Assembly (NCBI GenBank): GCA_030267965.1
Contig: BRYA01000264.1
Coordinates: 54,962-76,473, forward strand
Direction of reading: 5' to 3'
Source of the DNA: Triparma columacea
Taxonomy: Eukaryota > Sar > Bolidophyceae > Parmales > Triparmaceae
DNA length: 21,512 nt
A model generated the notes under the pieces. It did not search any database. It saw only the letters and a program-made list of their open reading frames with translations, and was not told the DNA's origin. Within the stretch, counting starts at the first letter, position 1. Each line of letters opens with the position of its first letter. Both the position numbers and the translations under genes were made by a program. Shown piece by piece: positions 1 through 10,541 of the stretch.

Positions 1-3000
1 GCGTCTCAAACACCTCGAACCACCAGTACTTTGGCTCGTAGCTGCCGTACAAGAAGCTGAGAGCCTTCAACGATTGGTGCTCTTCCTCATTCGCTGCCCT
101 CAGCTCCAACGCCTCCTTCAAGGCCTTCTCCTCGCTCATCTCTTCCTCCTTCTCCCTTTGCTTCCCGTTTAGCAAATGTCTGCGCCTCCACAAGAGGTAC
201 CAGTAGGAGAAAGGAATACCGATGGGATAAATGAGAATCATGGCCCCGGCGTAACCCCTGTAAAAGGTATGTTCGGACGCGTTGCAGTCGATGGAGTAGT
301 CGACCGTGAGGAAGCTAGTCCCGTTGTCGAAGTGGTGGCACGCAAAGGTGGAGAAGATCTTGATGGAGACGCTGGGGAGAAGGATGAAGGTCATGGCGAG
401 GAAGACCTCGAAGAGCTTGTTGCGGAGGAACACGGACCTCCTGTCGGTCCTCTTGTGGAGGACGAAGTACGCGCCAATAAGGATGATGGAAGTCAAGAGA
501 GGGAGAAGGGTGTACACGAGGAGAGTGTTGTAAAAATGAGCGGGGGCCATGCAACCGAGAGGGAGGAAGGAGATGAAGTCGAGGGATACCATGCCTCCAA
601 AGATAGATGTCACTGCGGAGAAGATGGGGGGGAACTTTATTCCGAAGAGGAAGCCAATCCCACCGACGACCTGGTAGTAGGCAAATACAACCTTGATGTA
701 GGGTTGAACCTTGTCGAATTTCGCAGCTGCAGCACTGATGGCGGAGTCTATTGGTCGCCCCCTGGTAGAGTCCTTGTCCCTGAAGAGCTGTATTATGGAC
801 ACAGAAAGAAAGACGACAACGAAGGTGACTGCGACCGCAACGGTGGCTGTGGAGGAACCGGAACACTGGTTGCACGAGAGGCTCTCACCGGCTCCGACTG
901 CGGCGTAACCGGAAGAACACACGGCACAAAGGGGGCCGGTGTAACCTTCAGCGCAGTACGAGGAAGGGTCGGAGCCGCCAACGCAGTGGTCCTCGTTTTG
1001 GCAGGGGAGGATCTCAGTGGAGTTGGAGTTGGTGCGCCAGAAGCCTGGAGCCAGAGACAAGCCCTTCAGCTGCATGCCCCCCACGTCTTTACTTACTCCA
1101 TCTGGCGACTGGAAAATCTCACCGTCGAGATCAGCATAGTAACCAGGTTGCGTGATGCAGCTGGTTGAAGTTACATCCGAAACAGTGTTTTGGGGGCAGA
1201 TAGCACACATCGCGTACCCTTCACCAGGAGCGTAGCCTCCAGACGGACAGCTCTCGCAGGAGGAAGGCAGGCCGATGGCCGGGGAGGACTTTCCTATTGG
1301 GCATAGGGAGCACTGAGTCTCAGAAGTCGCACCTTCCGTGCTGATGAATTTTCCACGGCCACAGTCGAAGCAACCCAAGCCTGCGGCTGGACCGTACTGC
1401 GGGAGACGAGGGTGAAAAAAGGGGTGAGCAATTTAAGCGCGTGCACATACCATTCAACTTCTGTTACATGTTGCGACGACAACTCCTCACCTTTCCTGCC
1501 ACGCAATTGGCACACTCAAGCGAACCGATAGCTTCCCCTTCTCCAGCCTCGCAGTCAATGCTGCAGACGGAGACAGAAGAAGCGCCTGTCGTAGACGGGT
1601 TGATCTTTCCTGAAGGACAGAAGACGCAGTTCTCAGCCGCTTCCGTCTCCATATATTTCCCCATACTGCAGTCGAGACAGATAGCTGCACCCGTGTTCGC
1701 GTTATGCTTGCCGGGGGAGCAGGCCGTGCACTCGCCGAGAGCAGCGTGCTCAACGCTGTAACGCCCAACCGGACAGGCTTCGCAGTCAGTGATGGCTGTG
1801 CTGCCAGTATTGGGAATGAACTTTCCTGCCGGGCACGCGATGCACTGGGAGTCGTCCTCGGCACCGTTGTACTTGCCAACAGGGCACACTTCGCAAGTGC
1901 CTCCGACGGTAGCTTGGCCAGATCCAACAGCACAGGTCATGTCGGAAGTGCAGCCAGTGTTGTCAGTGTTGGCCCATGTTCCACCAGTGCAGGAGGCGCA
2001 AGAGGTTTCGCCGGAGGAGGAGGTATAGGTGGAGCCAGTGCAAGGAGAGCATACATTGGAGTGTTCGTACTTTCCTGGAGAGCATTCTGTACATGTTGAC
2101 GAAGCCTCGTCCCAGTAGGTTCCTGCCCCGCAAGTCGTGCATGTTGAGTAAGCCTCCCCAGCGTAGGTTCCCGGCTCGCAAGGCAAGCATGTAGCTTCTG
2201 ACGTTGCTGCAGTTGTGGAAGAGTACTTGCCTGCCCCACATCCTGTTGTTTTGGCGTTTCTTTGTGTTAGACATTTGTGTGTGACTTGTTTCTAAAAAAA
2301 AACTCACCATGGCATGGATTTCCTCCTTGGACATATTCTCCAGTTCCCTCCGTGTACCGACCGGAAGGGCAGCCCGTGCATTGTGCCCTGGATAAGGAAG
2401 ATCCGGAATATCCTGACCCTTCAAACATATAGTAGAAATTAGTACATGCACATACGTTCCATCCTGAGATATCCTGATTGAAGTTGGAGGCGTATACAAA
2501 CATATGGTTCATATCAGTAACCTGGGAAGTATCCCATCCTGAGATATCCTGATTGAAGTCGTAGGCGCTCGAAAACATGTCTGACATAGAAGTCACCTGG
2601 GAAGTGTCCCATCCTGAGATATCCTCATTGAAGTTAGAGGCATACTTAAACATGAACTCCATATTATAAACCTGGGAAGTATCCCATCCTGAGATATTCT
2701 GATTGAAGTTGGAGGCGTACATAAACATTGTGTACATAGAAGTAACCTGGGAAGTATCCCATCCTGAGATATCCTGATTGAAGTAGGAGGCCATGTAAAA
2801 CATTTGAGACATAGAAGTAACCTGGGACGTATTCCATCCTGAGATATCCTCATTGAATTGTTGGTACTCGGAGCATAAACTACCACAATAGTAGTTTCCT
2901 GAAAACAACCAAGACATGTCGGTGATCAAGGAAGTGTCCCAATTGTTAATGGGACCCTTGTCGGAAGATCCGGAAAGGTGAGAATCGATGGCATCCTTCA

Positions 3001-3070
3001 ATGCTTGTTTTGTCGTAGGCTTGAATCCAAGGACAATCCCTGGCAAGAGGGTCAGGATGAGGAAGAGCAT
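1..3070 (-). CDS. DUF285/BspA-like, Cys-rich (GCC2/GCC3-like) multi-pass membrane protein, 3' end missing
   Basis: Three exons are readable: 3070-2308, 2242-1491 and 1396 to the window edge. The introns are 65 and 94 nt, both GTGAG...CAG, and the joins are in frame (phase 1, then phase 0), giving about 970 codons with no stop. Residues 1-15 are a signal peptide ([15 protein letters not shown]). Residues about 40-225 are DUF285 repeats of 25 residues with the core [10 protein letters not shown] and M-F. From about 230 to 590 there are roughly 15 units of the C-x2-C-P-x-G-K-Y type, as in GCC2/GCC3 or ephrin-receptor-like repeats. A Cys-rich G-Y-x-G-P-L-C-x-x-C module follows. Membrane helices lie at about 688-710, 735-755, 795-818, 835-857 and 888-908, perhaps one more, then a charged helical segment and [10 protein letters not shown]. 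The likely role is a cell-surface adhesion or sensing protein; this is inference, and no enzyme domain is seen. The window edge cuts the reading frame open. Confidence 0.85.
2440..2880 (-). repeat. 75-bp tandem coding repeat (DUF285 units)
   Basis: Six copies of a 75-nt unit, each encoding 25 residues beginning D-I-S-G-W, follow each other in exon 1 of the surface-protein gene. On the plus strand the shared core atcctgagatatcctgattg recurs near 2461, 2537, 2611, 2686, 2760 and 2836. The nucleotide match between units is much closer than the protein needs, which points to recent unit expansion or homogenisation. Confidence 0.9.
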
Positions 3071-3663
3071 GTTTTTGTGGAGCTGGGGTAGAGGTAGAGT
3101 CCCGAGGGAAGTGGTCGAGAGTTAGACTGATACGAAGAGAGGAGGTCGATTAGCCGATAAGTCCTGGAAAAGGTGATTTTTTTGTGAGATGAGAACTACG
3201 ATAACTGCTCGGGGGAGGGGGGCATTTTTACACCACCTCTACCCCATTTGCAGAGCGCTTTGCCCTTGGTCTGCAACAATGACGTGATAATCAACGCTCA
3301 GGGGGGCTCACCTTTCGGATTCACTGATGTTCCTTTTGGATTTGCTGTGTTTTTTGTTCCACGTTTCGAGGAATCCGCTGAGGAATTCGGAAGCGTCAAC
3401 AGAAATGGCGAGGAATTAGGGACAAGGAAATTTAGTGAAGATGAAGCAATGAAACGAAGGAAAGGAAGGAAGAAATAATTGTGAGAGATACACCTCCCTT
3501 TGCTTCCCACCATCGTATCAATCGTAAGTGCCGCACGCGTTCTCCCAGCTTAGCAAAGTGGTTCCCAAAAATTTGCCTGCTGTGGAGCTGGCTTTCTCCG
3601 AGGAGCTGGCTTTCTCCAGTCTTTTTATCTAATTAGTCCAAATTAGTCATAAAATCCATCAAA
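3071..3663. other. Divergent intergenic region between the surface-protein and FKBP genes
   Basis: No convincing gene is seen here; the short open frames in both strands lack family features. On the minus strand a CTAAC branchpoint-like site and a pyrimidine-rich acceptor ending at 3083 lie just upstream of the surface-protein ATG. A donor-like AAAG/GTGAG sits near 3311. Together they could bound a 5'UTR intron, though joining them does not extend the coding frame. The region must hold the promoters of both genes. Close to the FKBP ATG there is an A/T-rich stretch with two copies of AATTAGTC. Confidence 0.5.
3584..3617 (+). repeat. 18-bp direct duplication upstream of the FKBP gene
   Basis: The 16-nt word ggagctggctttctcc occurs at 3584-3599 and again at 3602-3617, a period of 18. 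It lies 47 to 80 nt before the FKBP start codon, so it may be in the core promoter or 5'UTR. Function is unknown. Confidence 0.8.
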
Positions 3664-4623
3664 ATGACTTCTTATGGCTTGCGAAACAACATGATACTAA
3701 CGATAACAATCATATTAGTCACGAACTACCTCTCAACAGCCTTTAATCTCCCTCCAACTTGTCTTTTTAGAAGGTCGCTCCCATCAACATCATCGAAATT
3801 GTCCTTTCAAACCTTTTATTTCTCTCAAATTCACTTAATTCCGGAAAGCATTCAAACGGACACACAATTATATCAAACTCATCCATCAAAAGTATCAAAA
3901 CTTAGAAGAAATATCATAACTCTTCCCATAACTCTTCCCATAACTCTCCTCATCCCGTCCCCCTCCCTTGCATCTTCATCTACTTCGTCCCCTTCATCCA
4001 CTTCATCATCATCTCCCCCCACCCCCCCCCCCCCACCCTCCTCCACCTTACCAACCTACCGAACAACCACAGGAGTAGACTACGTAGATTTCACCTCCGG
4101 CACTGGCCCCCTTCTAAAATCAGGTTACTTCGCAAACCTCCGTTACACCGCCTCAATAATACTACCGAGTTCACCGGATACTCAGGTAATATACGATAAA
4201 GTTTTAGGTTCTGGTGTATTAACTAAGTTTGGAAACGGACGTTGGATCCGTGGTTTAGATGAAGGTATGGTTGGTATGAGAGTCGGTGGGAGGAGGAGGG
4301 TTATCGTACCACCTAAGTTAGGTTACGCTTTAGGTGGTGGTCCTGTGCCAAGGGGTGCGAGAGAAAGGAGGAAACTGAATAAGTTGATTGATAAAATGAA
4401 CGATGAGGGTGGTGGGAGGTTCGTGTTTGATGTTGAGTTGCTTGGGGTTAACGAGGATGAAGGGGATGTGGGGCTGTATGATGATGATGTTGTGGGGGTG
4501 GAGGACTTTGAAAAACTTAAGGAGAATGTTAGAAGAATGAGCACGAAAGGACAAACAGGGGAGGAGGAACTATTGGAGGATATGAAGGGGGAGAAAGGTG
4601 TACTGGAACCTGACAGAAGGTGA
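3664..4623 (+). CDS. FKBP-type peptidyl-prolyl cis-trans isomerase, plastid (probably thylakoid lumen)
   Basis: This is an intronless frame of 319 residues. The FKBP fold covers about 133-262. Pocket positions can be matched by eye: Y161, Y177-D178 (F36-D37 in FKBP12), F189, W194-I195, L198 (W59 in FKBP12), Y221 and F255. Replacement of the pocket Trp and Phe suggests weak FK506 binding, as in many lumenal FKBPs. The leader has three parts. Residues 1-26 look like an ER signal peptide ending T-A-F-N, close to the A-F motif used for secondary red plastids. A Ser/Thr-rich transit region follows. Then R81-R82, a hydrophobic run to about 98 and S-L-A at 101-103 resemble a twin-arginine lumen signal. 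A Ser/Pro linker (104-130) contains a run of 13 C at 4022-4034, a likely slippage or sequencing-error site. The acidic tail (263-319) is not part of the fold. The gene is convergent with NOC2 across a 165-nt spacer. Confidence 0.88.
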   Translation: MTSYGLRNNMILTITIILVTNYLSTAFNLPPTCLFRRSLPSTSSKLSFQTFYFSQIHLIPESIQTDTQLYQTHPSKVSKLRRNIITLPITLPITLLIPSPSLASSSTSSPSSTSSSSPPTPPPPPSSTLPTYRTTTGVDYVDFTSGTGPLLKSGYFANLRYTASIILPSSPDTQVIYDKVLGSGVLTKFGNGRWIRGLDEGMVGMRVGGRRRVIVPPKLGYALGGGPVPRGARERRKLNKLIDKMNDEGGGRFVFDVELLGVNEDEGDVGLYDDDVVGVEDFEKLKENVRRMSTKGQTGEEELLEDMKGEKGVLEPDRR

Positions 4624-4788
4624 ACACTTTTACATGGAGACCAAGAAACCACGTTGTTACCAAATGAATACCGAAATCTCGTAATATTCCCAAAACCTAA
4701 TTTCATTTTTCCCCTCTTTGTATAGAATCAAAGAATAATCTCATTAGATTCCCCTCACCCCCCCCCCCCTTCCTGTTCCCCTCCCGTT

Positions 4789-6894
4789 TCACTCGTCATC
4801 ACTCCAGTCAAGTCCCTCCTTAACATGATCATCTTCAATATCTTCCATATCAACGTCCCCCTCAAGTACCGTCCTCTCCCTTTTTTTCTTCTTCCTTTTC
4901 TTCCCACCCTCCTTCTCCTCTTCCCCTTTCCTTTTAACCATCTTCCCCCCCTCATCCTTCCCCTTCTTCTTCTTCCCTCCAATGATAGGTTTCGAAATCT
5001 CCTCCATTCTTTTTTCCTCCTTAACAATATCTTCCAATCTCTCTCCCATATCCTTCCCCCCTTGTTCAAGTAGCCATTCCAACTTCCCCACATCCTTCGG
5101 TGCTTTCCCTAACTCCGATCTTTTCCTTTTAGCGTAGATAGTGTACTTGGTGCACATTTCAATAACCCCTTTACCGTACGCTTTCCATTTATGATTCCCA
5201 GTATCTTTCATGAACTTTTTAACCCTCCCCACAACCCTTACACACCACTCCGGGAACGCGGCTGTGTATCTGTAGAGTTCAATCTCCCTGTTAAGTAGTG
5301 TGAAAACTTCTGCTACCATGGCTTCTTGTGTTGGTAGGTTAGGCATGGGGTCGTCTTTAGGTAGTTTGATAATTAGTGGTAGTCGAGGGGGGGGGGAGGT
5401 TGAGCCTTTTACTTTCTTGTGGATCTCACGTAGGGAGAGAGCGTCTAGGAGGATGCCGGTTGTGGGGATGAAGCTTGAGGAGGAGGCGGCGAGCTGCTGG
5501 ATTAGACGGACGCAGTGAAGACGGATTGGGAGGTTACGGGCCGTGGGGATCAACTGTGTGTGGGGGGGGGGGGAGGGAGGAATGTGTTAGACGACGGGGT
5601 CTTGGGACGGAATATTTATCTAAGCAGGTGGATCACGCTAGGCGTTCCCCCCCCCCACCCCCCTCCCCCCCACACCCGTTTTCTCTCTCTCCCCTTCCCT
5701 CTCCCTCCCCTTAACTCTTCGCGCTCATTGTTACTCGCGCTGCCGCGTCTCACCTTAACGACGCCTAGAATAATTTCCACAAGTGGGTAAATCAGGTCCC
5801 TAAGTTCGTTCTGTTCCGAATTATTGCTAATAACCGCCGCCCACACTCTCAAACAGTTGAAGTACTGCCAACTGTATATCTGTGAAAAGGACTCCTTTGT
5901 TTTCTTCGTTATTGCAGCGCGGAGATGTAATGCTAACTGTCTAATGTATACGAAAGCGTGTTGGTAAGACGAGTCGATATCCAGTGAGTACAGTTCGACT
6001 AGGCAGTTCCCCATGAATACGATTGTGGGGAGGGTTGTCTCGTTTGTGAATTTGCAGACCTTGGCGTAGGACTGGTACGAACCCTTTAGGCAGTCCTCGA
6101 TTAGTGGGAAAGGCTGGGTTAGGGCGAGCTGACGGATGCGGAGGAAGGCGTGGAGGCGGACGACGTTGTCGTCCTCGGTGTCGGCTGGGGATGACCAGAG
6201 TGTGAGGAGGGACTTTAGGAGGGACTTTGACTGACGGGGGAAGGGGAGGAGGAGCTGGACGAAGTTCTCGAGGGACTGGAGGATGGAGACCAGGAGCTCA
6301 GAGGACTTGGCGGTGCTGAGGAGGTGGACGGTGGACTTGAAGAAGGAAACGTAGAGGGGGGAAAGGTGCTGCCAGTGGGGGGACTTTGTGAAGACCGCCT
6401 CCTTCCCAATGGGTTTGTTGAAGTCCGTAGTCAGTTCCTTCTCGCTCTCCAGGTGCATGCGGAAGTGCCTGGGGAGCTTCGTTAGGCAGGCCTTAACGAG
6501 GGCGTCGTACACCTTGTCTGAGGGAATGTGGTAGCGCCGGTTAGACCCTGTGTCGTCGTCGGCGTCAGCAATGTGGGAGGCGGAGGAGTAAGCGGAGAGG
6601 AGCTTCTTCAGACCCTTGAGGGACTTGTTCTTGAAGGCGGAGTCGAGCATGGTGTTGAAGAGGGCGGGGGTTAAGGTGATCTTCGTGTTGGAGTCAGTGG
6701 GAGCGGAGGCGGGGGGCTGGCTTGGGGAGGCGTCGTTCTGCAATTACGACGAGCGAAGCGACGAGCGAAGCGACGAGCGAAGCGACGAGCGAAAGGAAAT
6801 GAGAAGATGTGTTAGAAATACTTGAAGGTAAAGCGAAGGTAAAGCTTCTTCTAGAGAAGTTCTTTGCTCCTCATCAGCTCACCTCCTCTTCCTG

Positions 6895-6933
<39 letters not shown>

Positions 6934-7494
6934 TTCCCCTTCATCATCACTATCGTTACCAAAGTCGAGTAATTTAGGGTCATTCTTCTCCAGATGCGCC
7001 AGGAACTCCGGGTCCTGTTCCGCTAGTTCTGCCATCTGTTTCATCATCCTCCTCTCAGCCTCATCAGGATCCTCGTCTGAGGCTAAATCATCGTCTGAGG
7101 AGGAGGAGACGTCTCCGTTTGGAACGGAAACACCATCGTCACCGTCGTCGTCACCGTCGTTGTTGTTGTTGTATACGGAATCAACATCATCCTCATCGTC
7201 ATCATCGCTACTAATCCCCTCCTCCCCCCCCTCTTCTCCATCGTCATCCAGGAAGCTACTATCCAGGAAAGTGTCCATATCCATCTCCCCCAACTCAGTA
7301 GCCGTCGTAACACCATCCTCATCTTCAACTACTTTCTCACCCAACCCTGAAGAATGAACTACTTTCTCATCCTTCTTATCGTTTAATCGCCTCTTAAGTT
7401 TACCCTTTTTCGCAACTGTACCTCGAGCTAACATGGCGGATACGCCACCCTTGGCCTGGAACTTGCGGACTGATTTCTTGACTTTTTTACCCAT
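4789..7494 (-). CDS. NOC2: Nucleolar complex protein 2 (Noc2 family), 60S ribosome biogenesis
   Basis: Three exons, 7494-6883, 6737-5754 and 5553-4789, all joined in phase 0, give about 786 residues, close to the usual 700-750 of the family. Noc2 partners Noc1 and Noc3 in nucleolar and nucleoplasmic pre-60S particles. Exon 1 holds a basic start (MGKKVKKSVRKFQAKGG), a long Asp/Glu-rich stretch, and the family segment D-P-E-F-L-A-H-L-E-K-N-D with L-L-D-F. Exon 2 carries the conserved helical core, including Y-Q-H-A-F-V-Y-I-R-Q-L-A-L-H-L-R and W-Q-Y-F-N-C-L-R-V-W. The exon 2/3 join rebuilds the hallmark V-V-K-L-I-P-T-A-R, then R-L-H-C-V-R, which strongly supports the splice sites. Exon 3 ends with a Lys-rich nuclear/nucleolar-type tail and an acidic W-S-D-D-E terminus. 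The introns are 145 and 200 nt. The gene is divergent from dynamitin. Confidence 0.93.
6747..6794. repeat. 12-bp tandem repeat inside NOC2 intron 1
   Basis: Four copies of cgacgagcgaag run head to tail (the last ends in a), 9 to 57 nt inside the 3' splice site of NOC2 intron 1 (6882-6738). On the transcribed strand they read CTTCGCTCGTCG, so they form the pyrimidine-containing tract just before the acceptor. A related word occurs at the 3' end of intron 5 of the START gene. Confidence 0.9.
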
Positions 7495-8059
7495 TGTTCT
7501 TTTAGTTTGTGTGTTTTGATGTGTGTAGATGTGTGTAGGTGTGTGTAGATGTAAGTGTTGATGTGTGGGTTGGTGTTTGTGAGTTGGTTTGTAAGTGTGT
7601 GTTGTTGTAAAGTAGTGTAATTAGGGTGTAATTGGGAATGTTTGAAGATGTTGGAAGGGATGGTCGGGATAGTGGTGTTAGTAAAAGGCTGTTAGGGTGC
7701 TTATTAGACTATTTTATGCTCTTTTATGCATAATGTTACACTATTTATGCGCTATGATGTTATTCAAACGTCTGTTCTATTTACCTATGCTTTTTATTAT
7801 TTGCCCTTGTTTTCTCTTGGTTGTGGGCCTCGGGAAAATCCAGGAGAATTAAGTGAAGACTTTTAAGGCAGGGAGAAAGGCATAAATTCACCTGTCTTGA
7901 TAAGAAATTACAAGCAAGTGCGCGCGCTATTAAGGGGCCCCAGCTCCCACAAGTAGGATCAGCGTCACATATAAGGGAACATTTCAATTGCACATTTTCT
8001 CCTGATTTTCTTCCCCCACTTCATCCCCAAATCAATTTCCCCAAATCCTTTGTAATATA
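7495..8059. other. Divergent promoter region between NOC2 and dynamitin
   Basis: No gene is seen in these 565 nt. The NOC2-proximal part (7500-7620) is rich in plus-strand GT words such as gtgtgtagatgt, so it is CA-rich on the NOC2 sense strand. The middle (7690-7760) is A/T-rich with repeated tttatgc words. The dynamitin-proximal part contains gcgcgcgc (7918-7927 area), the palindrome GGGGCCCC (7934-7941) and a TATA-like element, then a pyrimidine-rich leader running into the ATG. Confidence 0.5.
7970..7975 (+). promoter_or_regulatory. TATA-like element upstream of dynamitin
   Basis: TATAAG in the context cacatataaggg lies 85 nt before the dynamitin ATG, a reasonable place for a core promoter with a 50-60 nt leader. 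It was found by eye only; start-site data would decide. Confidence 0.35.
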
Positions 8060-9837
8060 ATGACAGTATTTGAAGATATCGGTCTACCCCATCCTCCACC
8101 CCCATCAGTTAACATAACCAACAACTCTGCAGACATAATAATCGAAGAACAGAACCCACAAAGCGCATTTGACTATTACCAACACGGAGGGAACCAACAG
8201 GGGAGGACAAATACACTCTCCTCCTCCTTCTCTACAAGGCCGAAAATGGGGGTAAGTACCGAGATATAGGTCAAGTTGTGGAGGGTTTGATTCGTTGTGG
8301 AGGGTTGGGATTGTTGTGGATGGTTAGGACTGCTGTGGAGGCTTTGGACTGCTGATGAGGGTTGTGGACGAATGAGACTGCTTTAGATCTGCCTTATGAC
8401 TGCCTTACAACCGCCTTATGACTGCCTTACAAGTGTTTGGACTTCGTTTATACCGTTATCCTTTGTTTGTTTAAATTCATTGCCTCAAAGCAGCCATCAA
8501 ACAGCTAGAAAGACAAGACAATGACCTTCCTCACCAAAATCATTCACTCACACCCCTTACTAACATCCACCCACTTCATCCCCCCACTTGCAGGAAACAA
8601 CGTTGGATATAATAGCCCGTCTACAATCTGAAATAACCCACCTCCAAACCTCTCTCTCCCTTTCCCCCTCCTCCCCCTCAACTTCCCCCGATATCTTGTC
8701 AAGTTTAAAGTCTCAACTCTCACAAATTGGTAACCAGCATGCTAGTAGAGGTTTGAAGGAGGTTAAGGAAGGACTTGAAAAAGACGTAGAGGAACTCACA
8801 TCTAACAACACACCCGTAACATCCAGTGAGACTGGAGCTGGGGGGGAAGGAGGGAAGGAGGAATCTACAGCGAGTGTTGTTTACGAGCTATACGTAGGGG
8901 GTGGTAAAGGTGTATGTGAGGATGACGATGATGTTATAAAAGCACTCGAGGAAAGAATCTCCAACCTTGAGACTTTAGCTGGGTCAGGAGGTGGGGGGAA
9001 GAACGTTATTAAGAGATTAGATGAATTGGAGGAAAAGGTAGGGAGGGTTGATGATAAAAAATTGAAGGATATTGAAGGTAGGGTTAAGATTTTAAAGGGG
9101 GACGCGGAAGCTGCGGGGAAAGCGAGGAAATCTTTTAAAGGGGGAATTGGGAAGGAGGTAAGAACAAGAGGGGTAGGACAGGGTGAAGGGTTTCAAGGGG
9201 GAAGGAAAGGGGGGTTTTAGATGAAGAGATAGGGGAAGTGAACATTACAAACCGCTGAAAAGGACACACTGGAACTCTCTCCTCGCAAGAGCAAATAGAC
9301 GCTGGTTTTCTAAAACTCCTCCCCCTCCCACTTCCCCCCCCCGAAAAAAGGATTCGGTTATAGTGAAGAAGCTTTACGCGCAGTTCAAAATGCTAGAGTC
9401 TGTAGGTGACGAGATCCCTATAATCGCCGAGAGGTGAGAGCCTTGTGTTTGTGTGTGGGTGGGGGAGGGGGAGCTGGTTTTGGAAGAGGGATTTCTGGGA
9501 GACGGAACAAGGGGGAATAACAACACTCACAACGCACACCCCTCTACCCACCATGAATACGTACAAACCTTTAAATAAAACTAATTAACCCACCCCCCCC
9601 AACCCCCACCCCAGGTTGGTTGACTTAAACGCTCTCCACCAGGATGCATCCACCTTCAGTTCTCGTCTCACTTCACTCGAAAGCACTGTAGCGGAGGCTA
9701 ACCTTGTGCTATCTAGTTGCGAGGGTTCACTCTCTAAACTGGAGGGTGGGATGGGGGATGTTGCGGAGAGGGTTAAAGAGGAAATTGAGAAACTACAGGG
9801 TTTGACGGAGATTGAGGGAAGAGGAGAGAACAAATAG
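8060..9837 (+). CDS. DCTN2: Dynamitin (dynactin subunit 2, p50)
   Basis: Four exons, 8060-8251, 8594-9157, 9351-9433 and 9615-9837, join in frame (phases 0, 0, 2) to 353 residues; animal dynamitin is about 400. Dynamitin forms the shoulder of dynactin, the cofactor of cytoplasmic dynein. The N-terminus has the family's short peptide pattern, V-F-E-D-x-x-L-P, then I-I-I-E-x-x-N-P-x-x-A-F-D-Y-Y. Exon 2 has heptad-rich coiled coil (L-Q-S-E-I-T-H-L-Q) and the conserved Y-E-L-Y, followed by A-L-E-E-R-I-S-N-L-E and a second coil ending K-D-I-E-G-R-V-K. The exon 3/4 join rebuilds E-R-L-V-D-L-N-A-L-H-Q, matching the conserved region before the C-terminal coiled coil. Introns are 342, 193 and 181 nt; the first has TACTAAC at 8558-8564. 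The exon 3 acceptor (AAAAAAG) is weak, but the frame and the family match support it. Recognition rests on pattern, not a database search. Confidence 0.78.
8558..8564 (+). other. Branchpoint TACTAAC in dynamitin intron 1
   Basis: A perfect TACTAAC lies about 30 nt before the CAG acceptor at 8591-8593. The same or a near match recurs in START-gene introns at 12192-12198, 12364-12370, 12681-12689 (ttgactaac) and 13194-13202 (ttgactaac). This suggests a fairly strict branchpoint consensus in this genome. Confidence 0.6.
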
Positions 9838-10541
9838 TAATGTTAGGGTGAAGTGGTTTTAGGAACGAAAAACACCATCTTTATATTGGCACTTAATTGG
9901 GGGCGTTAGTCAAGCGATTGAGGGCGTGAGTAAATCACTAAGCTGTCATCCCATTTTCTCCCCTTTTAACAGAGTCTGGAAACGACGATGAGACCAATTT
10001 CATTTTTGGTCTGTTGCTGCAGCAGGTGAGATCAATATGGACTAAAGGAGAGGTTTGTCGGGCCGTGTATCATATCTTCGTAAGAACTGATTTCAATTGC
10101 GCGTCTTTGTGTGTTAAAAGGGTTATGAGACCTTGCAGAGAGCTGGCAAAAACACGAGAACCTGCCTTGAAAATGTCAAATTTTACCTCCCCTTGAAAGC
10201 ATTAGACAATCTGGAAGGCGTGTAGGTCCGAAAGTGAAACAGAGGATGACTTGAGATGGTTGGAACACAACGACATCTCATTACCTTCCAAGCCAAGAAG
10301 ATTCAAGAGACGATGAGCTGTTAGTGTTGTGAGATATCCTAATAGGGGCGCTAATTCTATGTAATGAACACGCGAAGGGAAGCTATCGACACTAGACAAC
10401 AACCGGCTCGGGGGTGGGCGGACTTTTGTTCTTGGTATTTAGTCGACATGTTTCGCTCACACTTTCACCCCTTAACTCCTCATCCCCATCCTCATCCGTA
10501 GATTAAGCTTCGCAAGATAAGGAAAAAGATTTGAAGGCGAT
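9838..10541. other. Intergenic region upstream of the START gene, possibly with 5'UTR exons
   Basis: No coding gene is supported in these 704 nt. There is a well-formed candidate exon at 9971-10023: a pyrimidine tract ending in ttttaacag precedes it and cagcag/gtgagat follows it. A second good acceptor, tcatccgtag, ends at 10500 after a ctaac-free pyrimidine tract with cttaactc. Every frame after 10500 meets a stop before the ATG at 10542, so these could only be untranslated leader exons of the START gene. This is a guess. Confidence 0.35.

Noticed and set aside
176..1168. Long plus-strand open frame (330 codons)
   Set aside because: It is antisense to the third exon of the surface-protein gene, whose minus-strand frame has clear Cys-repeat and membrane-helix content. 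The plus frame shows only low-complexity Gly/Glu/Asp sequence.
3248..3513. Short open frames on both strands between the first two genes
   Set aside because: Neither shows a family pattern. The minus one ends at a donor-like site but cannot be joined in frame to the exon beginning at 3070, whose signal peptide already marks a natural start.
6809..7357. Poly-Ser plus-strand frame of 182 codons
   Set aside because: It is the complement of the Asp/Glu-rich exon 1 of NOC2; GAG/GAT runs read as TCC/TCA on the other strand.
7495..10541. tRNA or snRNA genes in the intergenic stretches
   Set aside because: I found no cloverleaf with B-box sequence and no recognisable snRNA core by eye; a covariance-model search would be decisive.
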